A stretch of 6,992 nt of DNA. Source: an uncultured Planctomycetaceae bacterium. Lineage in GTDB: Bacteria; Planctomycetota; Planctomycetia; Pirellulales; Thermoguttaceae. Positions 1 through 5,459 of the stretch are shown here, piece by piece (the first letter of the stretch is position 1; the number at the start of each line of letters is the position of its first letter). The notes beneath the pieces were generated by a model. The model did not search any database and was not told where the DNA came from. It saw nothing but the letters and a program-made list of their open reading frames with translations. The position numbers and the translations under genes are program-made. The stretch is from NCBI GenBank assembly GCA_947307005.1, contig CAMZHY010000190.1, forward strand, positions 1-6,992. Direction: 5' to 3'.

Positions 1-586
1 TAAGAAGCGCGAAGATATTGGAACGAGCGACGCGACTGTGCGCAATGTCGCCGACCAGCGCGACTTTGAGCCCTTTGAAGGAACCGAACCGCCGTCGGAT
101 CGTGAGCATGTCGAGGAGCCCTTGAGTCGGATGTTCGTGCGTTCCGTCGCCCGCGTTGACAACGGCGCAGTTCTTGAGATTGTCGGCGAGGAGCTTCGGA
201 ACGCCGGGGCAGACGTGACGAACGACGACCGCGTCGATTCCCATCGCCTGAATATTCTTTGCCGTGTCGACCACCGTTTCGCCTTTCGCAAGACTGCTCG
301 TTCCCGCGGAAAAATCGGTCACGTCGGCGCCGAGGCGGCGACCGGCAAATCCAAAGCTCGTGCGCGTGCGCGTCGAGTTTTCAAAGAAAAGATTGACGAT
401 CGCGAAGCCCGTGAGCAGCGGGATCTTACGGCGATTGTCTTCCGACTCCAACACGTCTTCGCGGAACCGCTGCGCCAGATCGAGTAGAATGGTAATTTCT
501 TCCGCCGTAAGATCCTCGAGTCCGAGGAGATGCGTTCGCGTCCAGCCGGCGGGAACCGGCCCCCAATTCTCTTTTGTGTAAATCAT
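1..586 (-). CDS. pyrB: Aspartate carbamoyltransferase catalytic subunit, 3' end cut by the window edge
   Basis: This enzyme condenses carbamoyl phosphate with L-aspartate to give N-carbamoyl-L-aspartate, the committed step of pyrimidine synthesis in the cytoplasm. Only the first 195 codons are present; the reading frame is open through the left edge. The translation shows the carbamoyl-phosphate loop STRTRTSF (residues 71-78), the 80s loop SSLAKGET (97-104) with its Ser and Lys, the RH pair at 123-124, the GDGTHEHPTQ motif (146-155) with His152 and Gln155, and GDIAHSRVARSN (179-190) with Arg185. The GDGTHEHPTQ and VARSN context fits aspartate rather than ornithine carbamoyltransferase. The ATG at 586-584 is the only sensible start. 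It adds about 17 residues before the usual first helix (RTHLLGLEDL). No strong Shine-Dalgarno is seen, only GTGGA a few bases upstream. It lies 121 nt downstream of the lipoprotein gene on the same strand. No regulatory pyrI partner can be seen. Confidence 0.96.
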   Translation of the reverse strand, partial: MIYTKENWGPVPAGWTRTHLLGLEDLTAEEITILLDLAQRFREDVLESEDNRRKIPLLTGFAIVNLFFENSTRTRTSFGFAGRRLGADVTDFSAGTSSLAKGETVVDTAKNIQAMGIDAVVVRHVCPGVPKLLADNLKNCAVVNAGDGTHEHPTQGLLDMLTIRRRFGSFKGLKVALVGDIAHSRVARSNIFALL

Positions 587-707
587 AATCGTCCACGTTT
601 CTAAACGTCGCCCTAGGGGCAAACCTCAAGGCGACTCTCATGGCGTCGCCCTCGCGAAGTCGCAAGGACGACGCGTTCGTTTTTCGAGCGCGAAAAGATA
701 TCGTCGC
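587..707 (-). other. Intergenic gap between the lipoprotein gene and pyrB
   Basis: This 121-nt spacer contains a 6-bp inverted repeat, GGCGAC at 630-635 and GTCGCC at 645-650, with a 9-nt loop. Read on the minus strand it is followed by TTGAGGTTT, not a clear T run, so it is at best a weak terminator. A very weak promoter-like pair for pyrB (TTGAGG, 18 nt, TTTAGA) lies just after it. I cannot decide whether pyrB is co-transcribed with the lipoprotein gene. Confidence 0.4.
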
Positions 708-3188
708 TCAAGGTTCCGAAGGATCGCTCGGAGACGCGTTCGGCGCCGTTTCTTCCGCGGCGGGAACGTCCGGCGTCGAAGCGTCCGAATCGGCGGGTTC
801 CGCAGCGGAATCGTCGTTGATCGCGGCGGGGGCGGACTCCTCTTCGTTAGAAGCGGCCGGTTCCTGCGCCGCCGGGGCGGGGGCTTCCGCCGCAGGCTCG
901 TCGACGACCGGCTCCTGCGCGTCTGACACGTCTTGTTCAGGCGTTTCTTCCGTTTCGGACGTCGCGTTTGCAGATTCTTCGACTTCGGGCTTCGCCGCGT
1001 CGACTTCTTCGGGATCAAGCCCCGCGAGTTCGGCGATCCATCTAGCGCGGACCTTAGAACCGAAATCGAACCCCGCGCGCAAACGCGCCGCCGCCGACGC
1101 CCAGGAAGCTTGTTTCTCAAGAATTCTAGCGCGGAGATAATTCGCGGCGTTTCGGAATTCTTCGCCGAGTCGATCCTGAACGCCCGCGCGCCGACCGGGA
1201 CGGAGCGATTCGTCGTTGAGACGTTCGAGCGCCGCCGCGTCCGCGCCGGTCTCTTCTGAGAGGAGCGCGAGGTTGTAACTCGTAAGAATTTTCATGAATC
1301 GCTTCGACGCGATTTCCGCTTGGAGCGTTAAGGCGGTTTCAGTCGCTAGCCTCCGAAGGTCGTCGTCGCTTAGCGTCTGCCCTTGTTCTTTCGCCCATTC
1401 CGTGTATTCCTTGAGAAAATCCGCCACGCGCGCGCGAACGCTTGACTCTTGACTTTTGAGAATTCGTTCGGAGACGCGACCTTGAAGAAGCCATCGCGCC
1501 GCTCCTTCGTCGACGAAGTTGCCGCGAAGATACAGAATTCTACCGATCCACAGAGGCGTGAGACGCGTCTGCTGTTTGCCCGAAACTCCGGCGAATTGTT
1601 CGGAGGAATCGCCCGTATAGTCGTTGATTTCATCCGCCTTGCCGCTTTCGGAACCGCCGTCGACCTCGAGAGATTTCGTCGTTTCCATCGGCGTCATGAA
1701 GACGCGCGTTATGAAGTCGGACTCCGCCGGAAAGATCGTCTGTTCGAGAATCGGCGCGTTCGCTTCTTGGAGACGTTTAACGCCGACAATTCCGTCGAGT
1801 CCCGCGATTCGTTCCTGTTGGACGTCAAAGGGCGTCGTGAGAACCGTATTGACGTTCCCGCTGAATCCCTGTTCGAGAGGAATCATTCTCGACGAGACTT
1901 GGAACGGCGTGGAGGGGACGTAGGCGAGGACGCGCTTGAAATCTTCGGACGTCGCCGCGTAGGGGCGTTCGGGGAGATCAAATCGTCTCAGAATCGCGTC
2001 GTTTTCGGCGACGTCGCGGAGCGTCGCGACTTTGTTGACGACGAGTCCCGCCTTGTCGTCGAGCGCGACGTCGCTCGCGGCGGCAAAGGGAAGTCCAAGC
2101 GCGACGTCGAAGAGATAAACCTCGTTTTCACAGGAGACGCCGACGACGATGGGAAAGTCGTTTCGAAGCTCTCCGTCGGGACGAACGACAAACGCGTCGA
2201 GTTTATGCTGACGGAGAAGCTCGATAAAGATAATCGCGCGATCCATCGGCGATCCCTGTCCGAGAAGGAGCGTCTGCCATTCCAACTGCGAGACGAGTCC
2301 CATCGGCGTGGGGAGAGGCTCTGCAAGAACGACATTCTTGACGGTCCAATCAAAGAGCGACTTGACGACCGTTAGATCGTCCTGTTTCGGTCCTTTCGCC
2401 CAGTTAAAAACGTCGCGCAGCCAGACGACCGAACGAAGATAGTCGGCGTCTTGGGGCAGGAAGACGTTTCCGTCGATTTTCAAGAGACGAACATAGTCTT
2501 CGAGGCCGGCGCGGAGCGTTGCGAAATTGTAGTAGGCGGAAGAAGGAGCCGAGGAGAGCTGTCGAATTTGCGTCTTGAAGGATTCCGTCGGGTCGGCGAA
2601 TTGAATTTCTCGCGCGGACGCCAACTTTTCTAGAATATCGTCGGCAAACACTTCGAACGCGCCGAGCGTCGCCGAGGACGTCTTCGAGACGAGCGGCGCG
2701 ATCTGGGCCTTAAAGGATTTTACCGTCGTCTCGAGTTCGTCGCAGTCTTTTTCTTCGACCGACTTGGATTCGTCCGCAAAGAGCGTAAAGAGCTCGTCGC
2801 ACTTTTTAACGGTCGCGACGAGTTCGGCAAACTCTTGAGACTGTTCTTCGTACTCCGGGTCCGGCGAGAAGTCCGCCGGTTTCGGCTCTTCGGCAAGCCA
2901 AGTGTTAAGACGTCCAAGAGCCCCGCGAAGGTACGTTTGATCAGGGTATTTTTCCTGAGCTTCCGCCGCCAGAACGACTTGCTCGACCAATTTGCCGTAC
3001 TGTTCTTTTCTTTCTTGAGCGGTCGCGATTTGTCCTCCGCCGTACTCGACGGACGACTCTTTGGGCTTGCACCCCGTCGTCGGCGTTAAGAGGACGAGCG
3101 CGGTAAGAACTGCGAACAACGTTAGAAAAGAACGGGAAACAGCTTCGCGCCGACCTTCGGCGTCGAATGCGAACGTCATGTCCTTCAT
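708..3188 (-). CDS. Large lipoprotein with degenerate transglutaminase-like domain and acidic low-complexity tail
   Basis: This 826-residue protein is of unknown function. An N-terminal stretch with basic residues (RSFLTLF from 19) leads into a hydrophobic segment (21-34) and TPTTGC with Cys40, an atypical but plausible lipobox, so the protein is probably lipid-anchored outside the cytoplasm. Residues 55-240 are charged and helical. Residues about 271-370 resemble the transglutaminase-like proteins common in planctomycetes: an LLLGQGSPMDRA stretch (307-318), then a FIELLRQ helix and FDVALGLP (360-367). The Cys and His expected of an active enzyme are not in place, so catalysis is doubtful. 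Residues 545-725 are again helical. The tail from about 729 to 826 is almost only Glu, Ala, Pro, Asp, Ser and Thr. The start at 3188 is chosen because GGAGG (3198-3202, read on minus) sits 9 nt upstream; a second in-frame ATG at 3179 is possible. The gene is divergent from the aldolase gene and has its own good promoter. Confidence 0.85.
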   Translation of the reverse strand: MKDMTFAFDAEGRREAVSRSFLTLFAVLTALVLLTPTTGCKPKESSVEYGGGQIATAQERKEQYGKLVEQVVLAAEAQEKYPDQTYLRGALGRLNTWLAEEPKPADFSPDPEYEEQSQEFAELVATVKKCDELFTLFADESKSVEEKDCDELETTVKSFKAQIAPLVSKTSSATLGAFEVFADDILEKLASAREIQFADPTESFKTQIRQLSSAPSSAYYNFATLRAGLEDYVRLLKIDGNVFLPQDADYLRSVVWLRDVFNWAKGPKQDDLTVVKSLFDWTVKNVVLAEPLPTPMGLVSQLEWQTLLLGQGSPMDRAIIFIELLRQHKLDAFVVRPDGELRNDFPIVVGVSCENEVYLFDVALGLPFAAASDVALDDKAGLVVNKVATLRDVAENDAILRRFDLPERPYAATSEDFKRVLAYVPSTPFQVSSRMIPLEQGFSGNVNTVLTTPFDVQQERIAGLDGIVGVKRLQEANAPILEQTIFPAESDFITRVFMTPMETTKSLEVDGGSESGKADEINDYTGDSSEQFAGVSGKQQTRLTPLWIGRILYLRGNFVDEGAARWLLQGRVSERILKSQESSVRARVADFLKEYTEWAKEQGQTLSDDDLRRLATETALTLQAEIASKRFMKILTSYNLALLSEETGADAAALERLNDESLRPGRRAGVQDRLGEEFRNAANYLRARILEKQASWASAAARLRAGFDFGSKVRARWIAELAGLDPEEVDAAKPEVEESANATSETEETPEQDVSDAQEPVVDEPAAEAPAPAAQEPAASNEEESAPAAINDDSAAEPADSDASTPDVPAAEETAPNASPSDPSEP

Positions 3189-3197
3189 CAGAACGCG

Positions 3198-3202
3198 CCT
3201 CC
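3198..3202 (-). promoter_or_regulatory. Ribosome binding site of the lipoprotein gene
   Basis: Read on the minus strand this is GGAGG, 9 nt before the ATG at 3188. It favours that ATG over the in-frame one at 3179, which would place the site 18 nt away. Confidence 0.7.
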
Positions 3203-3232
3203 GCGATAAAAGCTATGGAAGATGAAAAGCGC

Positions 3233-3275
3233 TCGAGAAGTTCTCGAAGCCGAAAACGCCCCTCGAGACGCTCTC
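3233..3275. repeat. Two GAGA-N3-TCTC palindromes 30 bp apart, possible operator pair
   Basis: The first copy is the 15-bp palindrome TCGAGAAGTTCTCGA at 3233-3247, centred on 3240. The second, TCGAGACGCTCTC at 3263-3275, is centred on 3270 and keeps the GAGA-N3-TCTC core. The centres are exactly 30 bp apart, about three helical turns. The second copy abuts the -10 box of the leftward promoter and covers its predicted start site, where a bound repressor would block transcription. The first lies in the leader and could also form a small hairpin in RNA. No regulator is encoded nearby. Confidence 0.45.
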
Positions 3276-3304
3276 AGTATATTGTCTTCGCGTCGTTTTG
3301 TCCA
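3276..3304 (-). promoter_or_regulatory. Sigma70-type promoter for the lipoprotein gene
   Basis: Read on the minus strand, the -35 box is TGGACA (3299-3304, five of six consensus positions) and the -10 box is TATACT (3276-3281, five of six), with a 17-nt spacer. The predicted start site is near 3269, giving a leader of about 80 nt. Assignment is by eye against the E. coli consensus; the host's sigma factor may differ somewhat. Confidence 0.65.
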
Positions 3305-3316
3305 GTTCCCCCGATC

Positions 3317-3332
3317 TTTCAGACGACTGTAA
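3317..3332. promoter_or_regulatory. Imperfect 16-bp palindrome between the divergent promoters
   Basis: TTTCAGACGACTGTAA matches its own reverse complement at 12 of 16 positions (TT-CAG-CG-CTG-AA), centred between 3324 and 3325. It sits 12 nt upstream of the leftward -35 box and 21 nt upstream of the rightward one, a position suited to a regulator acting on both promoters. It could be chance. Confidence 0.35.
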
Positions 3333-3353
3333 CTTCGTTTTTCTCCATTTCGT

Positions 3354-3381
3354 TTGACGCCTGTTTTTACGACTTTATAAT
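3354..3381 (+). promoter_or_regulatory. Sigma70-type promoter for the aldolase gene
   Basis: The -35 box is TTGACG (3354-3359, five of six) and the -10 box is a perfect TATAAT (3376-3381), with a 16-nt spacer. The start site should be near 3388, leaving a leader of about 104 nt before the aldolase ATG. This is the strongest promoter-like sequence I see in the window. Confidence 0.7.
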
Positions 3382-3388
3382 TGACGGA

Positions 3389-3414
3389 GGCGCGAGAATT
3401 GCGTGAATCGCGCC
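3389..3414 (+). other. Stem-loop at the 5' end of the aldolase leader
   Basis: GGCGCGA (3389-3395) pairs perfectly with TCGCGCC (3408-3414) across a 12-nt loop. It begins within a base or two of the predicted transcription start, so it would cap the 5' end of the mRNA, a position known to slow RNA decay. It has no T run after it and is not a terminator. A weaker second stem (CGACG 3443-3447 with CGTCG 3459-3463) may follow. Confidence 0.45.
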
Positions 3415-3426
3415 GTTGGCAAAAAA

Positions 3427-3495
3427 ATGACGTCGGGCGTCGCGACGGACCACGTTCGCGTCGTTTCAACCGTATGGAGGATTATTAGGATATGA
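3427..3495 (+). CDS. Possible 22-codon leader ORF overlapping the aldolase start
   Basis: An ATG after a run of seven A opens a frame of 22 codons (begins MTSGVATDHV) whose TGA stop overlaps the aldolase ATG as ATGA. The arrangement would allow translational coupling. Against it: there is no Shine-Dalgarno before the ATG, and the second half uses rare-looking codons (AGG, ATA) because it runs through the aldolase ribosome binding region. It resembles no known leader peptide and may be chance. Confidence 0.2.
   Translation: MTSGVATDHVRVVSTVWRIIRI
3476..3480 (+). promoter_or_regulatory. Ribosome binding site of the aldolase gene
   Basis: GGAGG lies 11 nt before the ATG at 3492, slightly far but usable. 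An AGGA at 3487-3490 is too close to the ATG to serve. No better start lies nearby, and the aldolase domain begins at its normal point with this ATG. Confidence 0.6.
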
Positions 3496-4454
3496 GTTCA
3501 AACGTTTTGGAATCGATTGAAAAGATTGGTCTTCTTCCGCTCGTCAACGTCCATGATTCAAGCCAAGCCGCGCCGATTGCGCAGGCGCTGTCGAAGGGTG
3601 GAATCGACGCCGTCGAGGTGACGCTTCGCGACGCGACCGCGCTGGACTCTCTCAAGGCGGCGCGCGCCGCGCTTCCGAACGGGTTGGTCGGAGCCGGAAC
3701 GGTTCACAATCCGGAAGAAGCCGCCGCCGCGATTGAACTTGGGGCGGATTTTATCGTCGCGCCGGGCGTTTGTCCGAAAACGGTTCAATTCTGCCAAGAG
3801 AAGAACGTCCCGATCATTCCCGGGGCGACGACGGCGACGGAAATAGAACTCGCGCGTTCTCTCGGACTCAACGTCGTGAAGTTTTTTCCAGCCGGTCTTT
3901 CCGGGGGACTCGAGGCGATCAAAGCGCTTCGCGGTCCTTTCAGCGACGTTCGTTTCGTTCCCACGGGGGGCGTGAATTTTGACAATATGAAACCTTACGC
4001 GGAAAACGCCGCGATTTTTGCGATTGGCGGCAGCTTTATGACGCCGGCGTCCGCCGTCGCCGCGGGCGATTGGGACGCCGTTTCATGCGCGGCCGCGCGG
4101 GCGGTCGAGGCGCTCCTCGGGTTCCAGATGGGGCATGTGGGGATTAACTGCAATTCCGCCGAGGAGGCGAAGTCGACCGCCGAAGAGTTTGCGAAGATTT
4201 TCAACTTTGGAACGCGCGAGATCGATATTTCGTTCTTTGGCGGTTCCGCCGTCGAGGCGATGAAGAAGCCGAGCTTCGGCGCGCACGGGCACATCGCGAT
4301 CGCGTGCAATTCGATGAAGCGCGCGATTTATCACATGGAACGTCGCGGATATAAATTTCGGTTCTTCAAGAACAACGACAAGGGCGAAATGATCGCCGCG
4401 TACATTGAGAACGAGATCGGCGGCTTCGCGATTCACCTCAGCATTAAGCGCTAA
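3492..4454 (+). CDS. eda: KDPG/KHG aldolase with C-terminal VOC-like domain
   Basis: Residues 1-212 are a class I aldolase that splits 2-keto-3-deoxy-6-phosphogluconate into pyruvate and glyceraldehyde 3-phosphate, and often also 4-hydroxy-2-oxoglutarate. It is cytoplasmic and ends the Entner-Doudoroff and uronate routes. All key residues are present: Glu42 and Arg46 in VEVTLR, Thr70 in GAGT, and the Schiff-base Lys130 in VVKFFPA; the phosphate-binding PTGGV (157-161) and IGGSF (178-182) are also intact. Stand-alone enzymes have about 205-215 residues; here a further 108 residues follow (213-320). They begin GHVGIN and include HGHIAIAC and GGFAIHL, the look of a glyoxalase/VOC domain. His215, Glu255, His267 and His315 could be metal ligands, but this is a guess. 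From memory, similar fused aldolases occur in anaerobic Firmicutes, so transfer between gut bacteria is possible. A strong promoter lies about 104 nt upstream. The SGNH gene follows after 50 nt with no terminator, so the two probably form an operon. Confidence 0.93.
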   Translation: MSSNVLESIEKIGLLPLVNVHDSSQAAPIAQALSKGGIDAVEVTLRDATALDSLKAARAALPNGLVGAGTVHNPEEAAAAIELGADFIVAPGVCPKTVQFCQEKNVPIIPGATTATEIELARSLGLNVVKFFPAGLSGGLEAIKALRGPFSDVRFVPTGGVNFDNMKPYAENAAIFAIGGSFMTPASAVAAGDWDAVSCAAARAVEALLGFQMGHVGINCNSAEEAKSTAEEFAKIFNFGTREIDISFFGGSAVEAMKKPSFGAHGHIAIACNSMKRAIYHMERRGYKFRFFKNNDKGEMIAAYIENEIGGFAIHLSIKR

Positions 4455-4494
4455 TTTGCTTCGTCGCCTACGTTCAATGGACTTTTTTACGAAT

Positions 4495-4498
4495 CGAG
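4495..4498 (+). promoter_or_regulatory. Ribosome binding site of the SGNH hydrolase gene
   Basis: GAGG sits 6 nt before the ATG at 4505. The signal peptide starts directly at this ATG, which supports it as the true start. Confidence 0.6.
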
Positions 4499-4504
4499 GT
4501 CAAA

Positions 4505-5362
4505 ATGCGAAACGCTTTTACCATTTTCGCCGCTTTAGGCTGTCTCCTTCTCGCCCTTCCGACGCTAGCCGACGCTCAAGAAAGCGGCGAGAAGGAACTC
4601 AAGATTCTCTTCATCGGCAACAGCTACACCTTCTTCAACTCGCTCGACAAGACGGTCGGCGATATGCTTACCGTCTCGGGGATTCCGACGAAGACGACGC
4701 GCAGTCTCCCCGGCGGGTGGAGTTTTGAACGTCATTTCAAAGGGGAACTTCCGAAAGACTTCAAGACCGCGCCGACCCCGGAGGTTATTAAATCGGAAAA
4801 GTGGGATTACGTCGTTCTCCAGGAACAGAGCGCGGCGGCGGTCAACAACCACGCGAAGTTCATGGAATTCGGCAAGAAGCTCGTCGATCTAATCCATGAG
4901 AACAATCCTGAAACGAAAGTTATTTTCTATCAGACGTGGGGACGTTGCGACGGGATGTTTGAAGGCTACGGCGACGACGAAGCGCGGAAAGCGGAAGTCG
5001 TCGCGGCGTGGACGAAGCGATACAGCGCGCCGGACGAAGCGACGCTCGCGCAGCTTAAAGTCGGCATGCAGGGGAGTTACGAGGAACTCCGCAAGGCGAC
5101 CGACTCCATGCTCGCGCCCGTGGGCAAGGCGTTCTTTACGGTCGGCGACAAGCTCGATCTTCATAGCGACGAGGGCGACCAGAAACCGCATCATCCGAAT
5201 CCGCGCGGATCGTATCTTGCGGGCTGCGTTTTCTTTAAGACGATTACGGGGAAATCGCCCGTCGGATTGTGGAAGAAACTCGTCGACGCCGACAAGGCGC
5301 CGAAAGTCGAAGAGGGCGACGCGGAATATCTCGAGAAAGTTGCGGATCAGGTCGTCGAGTGA
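4505..5362 (+). CDS. Secreted SGNH-family hydrolase (DUF4886-like), probable carbohydrate esterase
   Basis: This 285-residue protein starts with a signal peptide (hydrophobic 5-20, likely cut after ADA at 22-24), so it acts outside the cytoplasm. The SGNH fold is clear. Block I is ILFIGNSYTFF with the nucleophile Ser40. A GG pair follows at 70-71 and VVLQEQS at 103-109. QTWGR (143-147) and MQGSYEEL with APVGKAF (188-210) match the DUF4886 type. The last block, PHHPNPRGSYLAG (228-240), carries the catalytic His (229 or 230). Its Asp partner is probably Asp225, but the spacing is longer than the usual D-x-x-H, with an extra GDQKPH stretch. SGNH enzymes of this kind often remove acetyl or other acyl groups from polysaccharides; the substrate here is unknown. 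Residues 150-180 hold a charged insert. It is probably co-transcribed with the aldolase gene 50 nt upstream, and a hairpin terminator follows about 30 nt after the stop. Confidence 0.85.
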   Translation: MRNAFTIFAALGCLLLALPTLADAQESGEKELKILFIGNSYTFFNSLDKTVGDMLTVSGIPTKTTRSLPGGWSFERHFKGELPKDFKTAPTPEVIKSEKWDYVVLQEQSAAAVNNHAKFMEFGKKLVDLIHENNPETKVIFYQTWGRCDGMFEGYGDDEARKAEVVAAWTKRYSAPDEATLAQLKVGMQGSYEELRKATDSMLAPVGKAFFTVGDKLDLHSDEGDQKPHHPNPRGSYLAGCVFFKTITGKSPVGLWKKLVDADKAPKVEEGDAEYLEKVADQVVE

Positions 5363-5394
5363 TTGATCGTCGCTTTGATCTTTTGTTCAAGACG

Positions 5395-5434
5395 AACGCT
5401 CTGAATCTTCGATAACGGGGATTCAGAGCGTTTT
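5395..5434 (+). terminator. Hairpin with short T run, probable intrinsic terminator
   Basis: AACGCTCTGAATC (5395-5407) pairs perfectly over 13 bp with GATTCAGAGCGTT (5420-5432), with a 12-nt loop and TTTT at 5431-5434. The T run is short, so termination may be partial. It would end the aldolase-SGNH transcript. It lies just 25 nt before the next start codon, which leaves no room for a promoter in between. Confidence 0.7.
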
Positions 5435-5446
5435 CACACCCCGTTA

Positions 5447-5452
5447 GAGAGG
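5447..5452 (+). promoter_or_regulatory. Ribosome binding site of the 432-residue secreted protein gene
   Basis: GAGAGG lies 7 nt before the ATG at 5460, supporting that start. The site can pair with TCTC at 5455-5458 in a tiny 4-bp stem, probably too weak to matter. Confidence 0.6.
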
Positions 5453-5459
5453 TTTCTCC

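Larger units (their letters stand above)
3189..3491. other. Divergent intergenic control region
   Basis: This 303-bp gap separates two outward-facing genes and has no credible protein gene longer than 22 codons. It is more AT-rich in its middle than the flanking coding DNA. It holds one sigma70-like promoter for each side with about 49 bp between the two -35 boxes. Three palindromic elements and a stem-loop are listed separately. Confidence 0.85.

Noticed and set aside
38..581. Open frames on the plus strand over the pyrB region
   Set aside because: They oppose pyrB, whose active-site motifs are all present in the minus-strand frame.
630..650. Inverted repeat GGCGAC/GTCGCC as a terminator of the lipoprotein gene
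   Set aside because: The stem is only 6 bp and no T run follows in the reading direction, so I list it only as part of the gap.
640..1140. A 166-codon Ser/Ala/Gly-rich frame on the plus strand
   Set aside because: It is the complement of the lipoprotein's Glu/Ala/Pro/Asp tail; the odd composition comes from that low-complexity region.
1449..2375. A 308-codon open frame on the plus strand opposite the lipoprotein gene
   Set aside because: Its translation is Arg/Glu/Asp-rich without any family motif, it has no ribosome site, and it lies wholly inside a well-supported gene. Codon bias in GC-rich genes creates such antisense frames.
3188..3469. A 93-codon minus-strand frame filling the divergent gap
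   Set aside because: It is rich in Arg and Ser with no motif, it would cover both promoters, and it has no ribosome site or coding-like composition.
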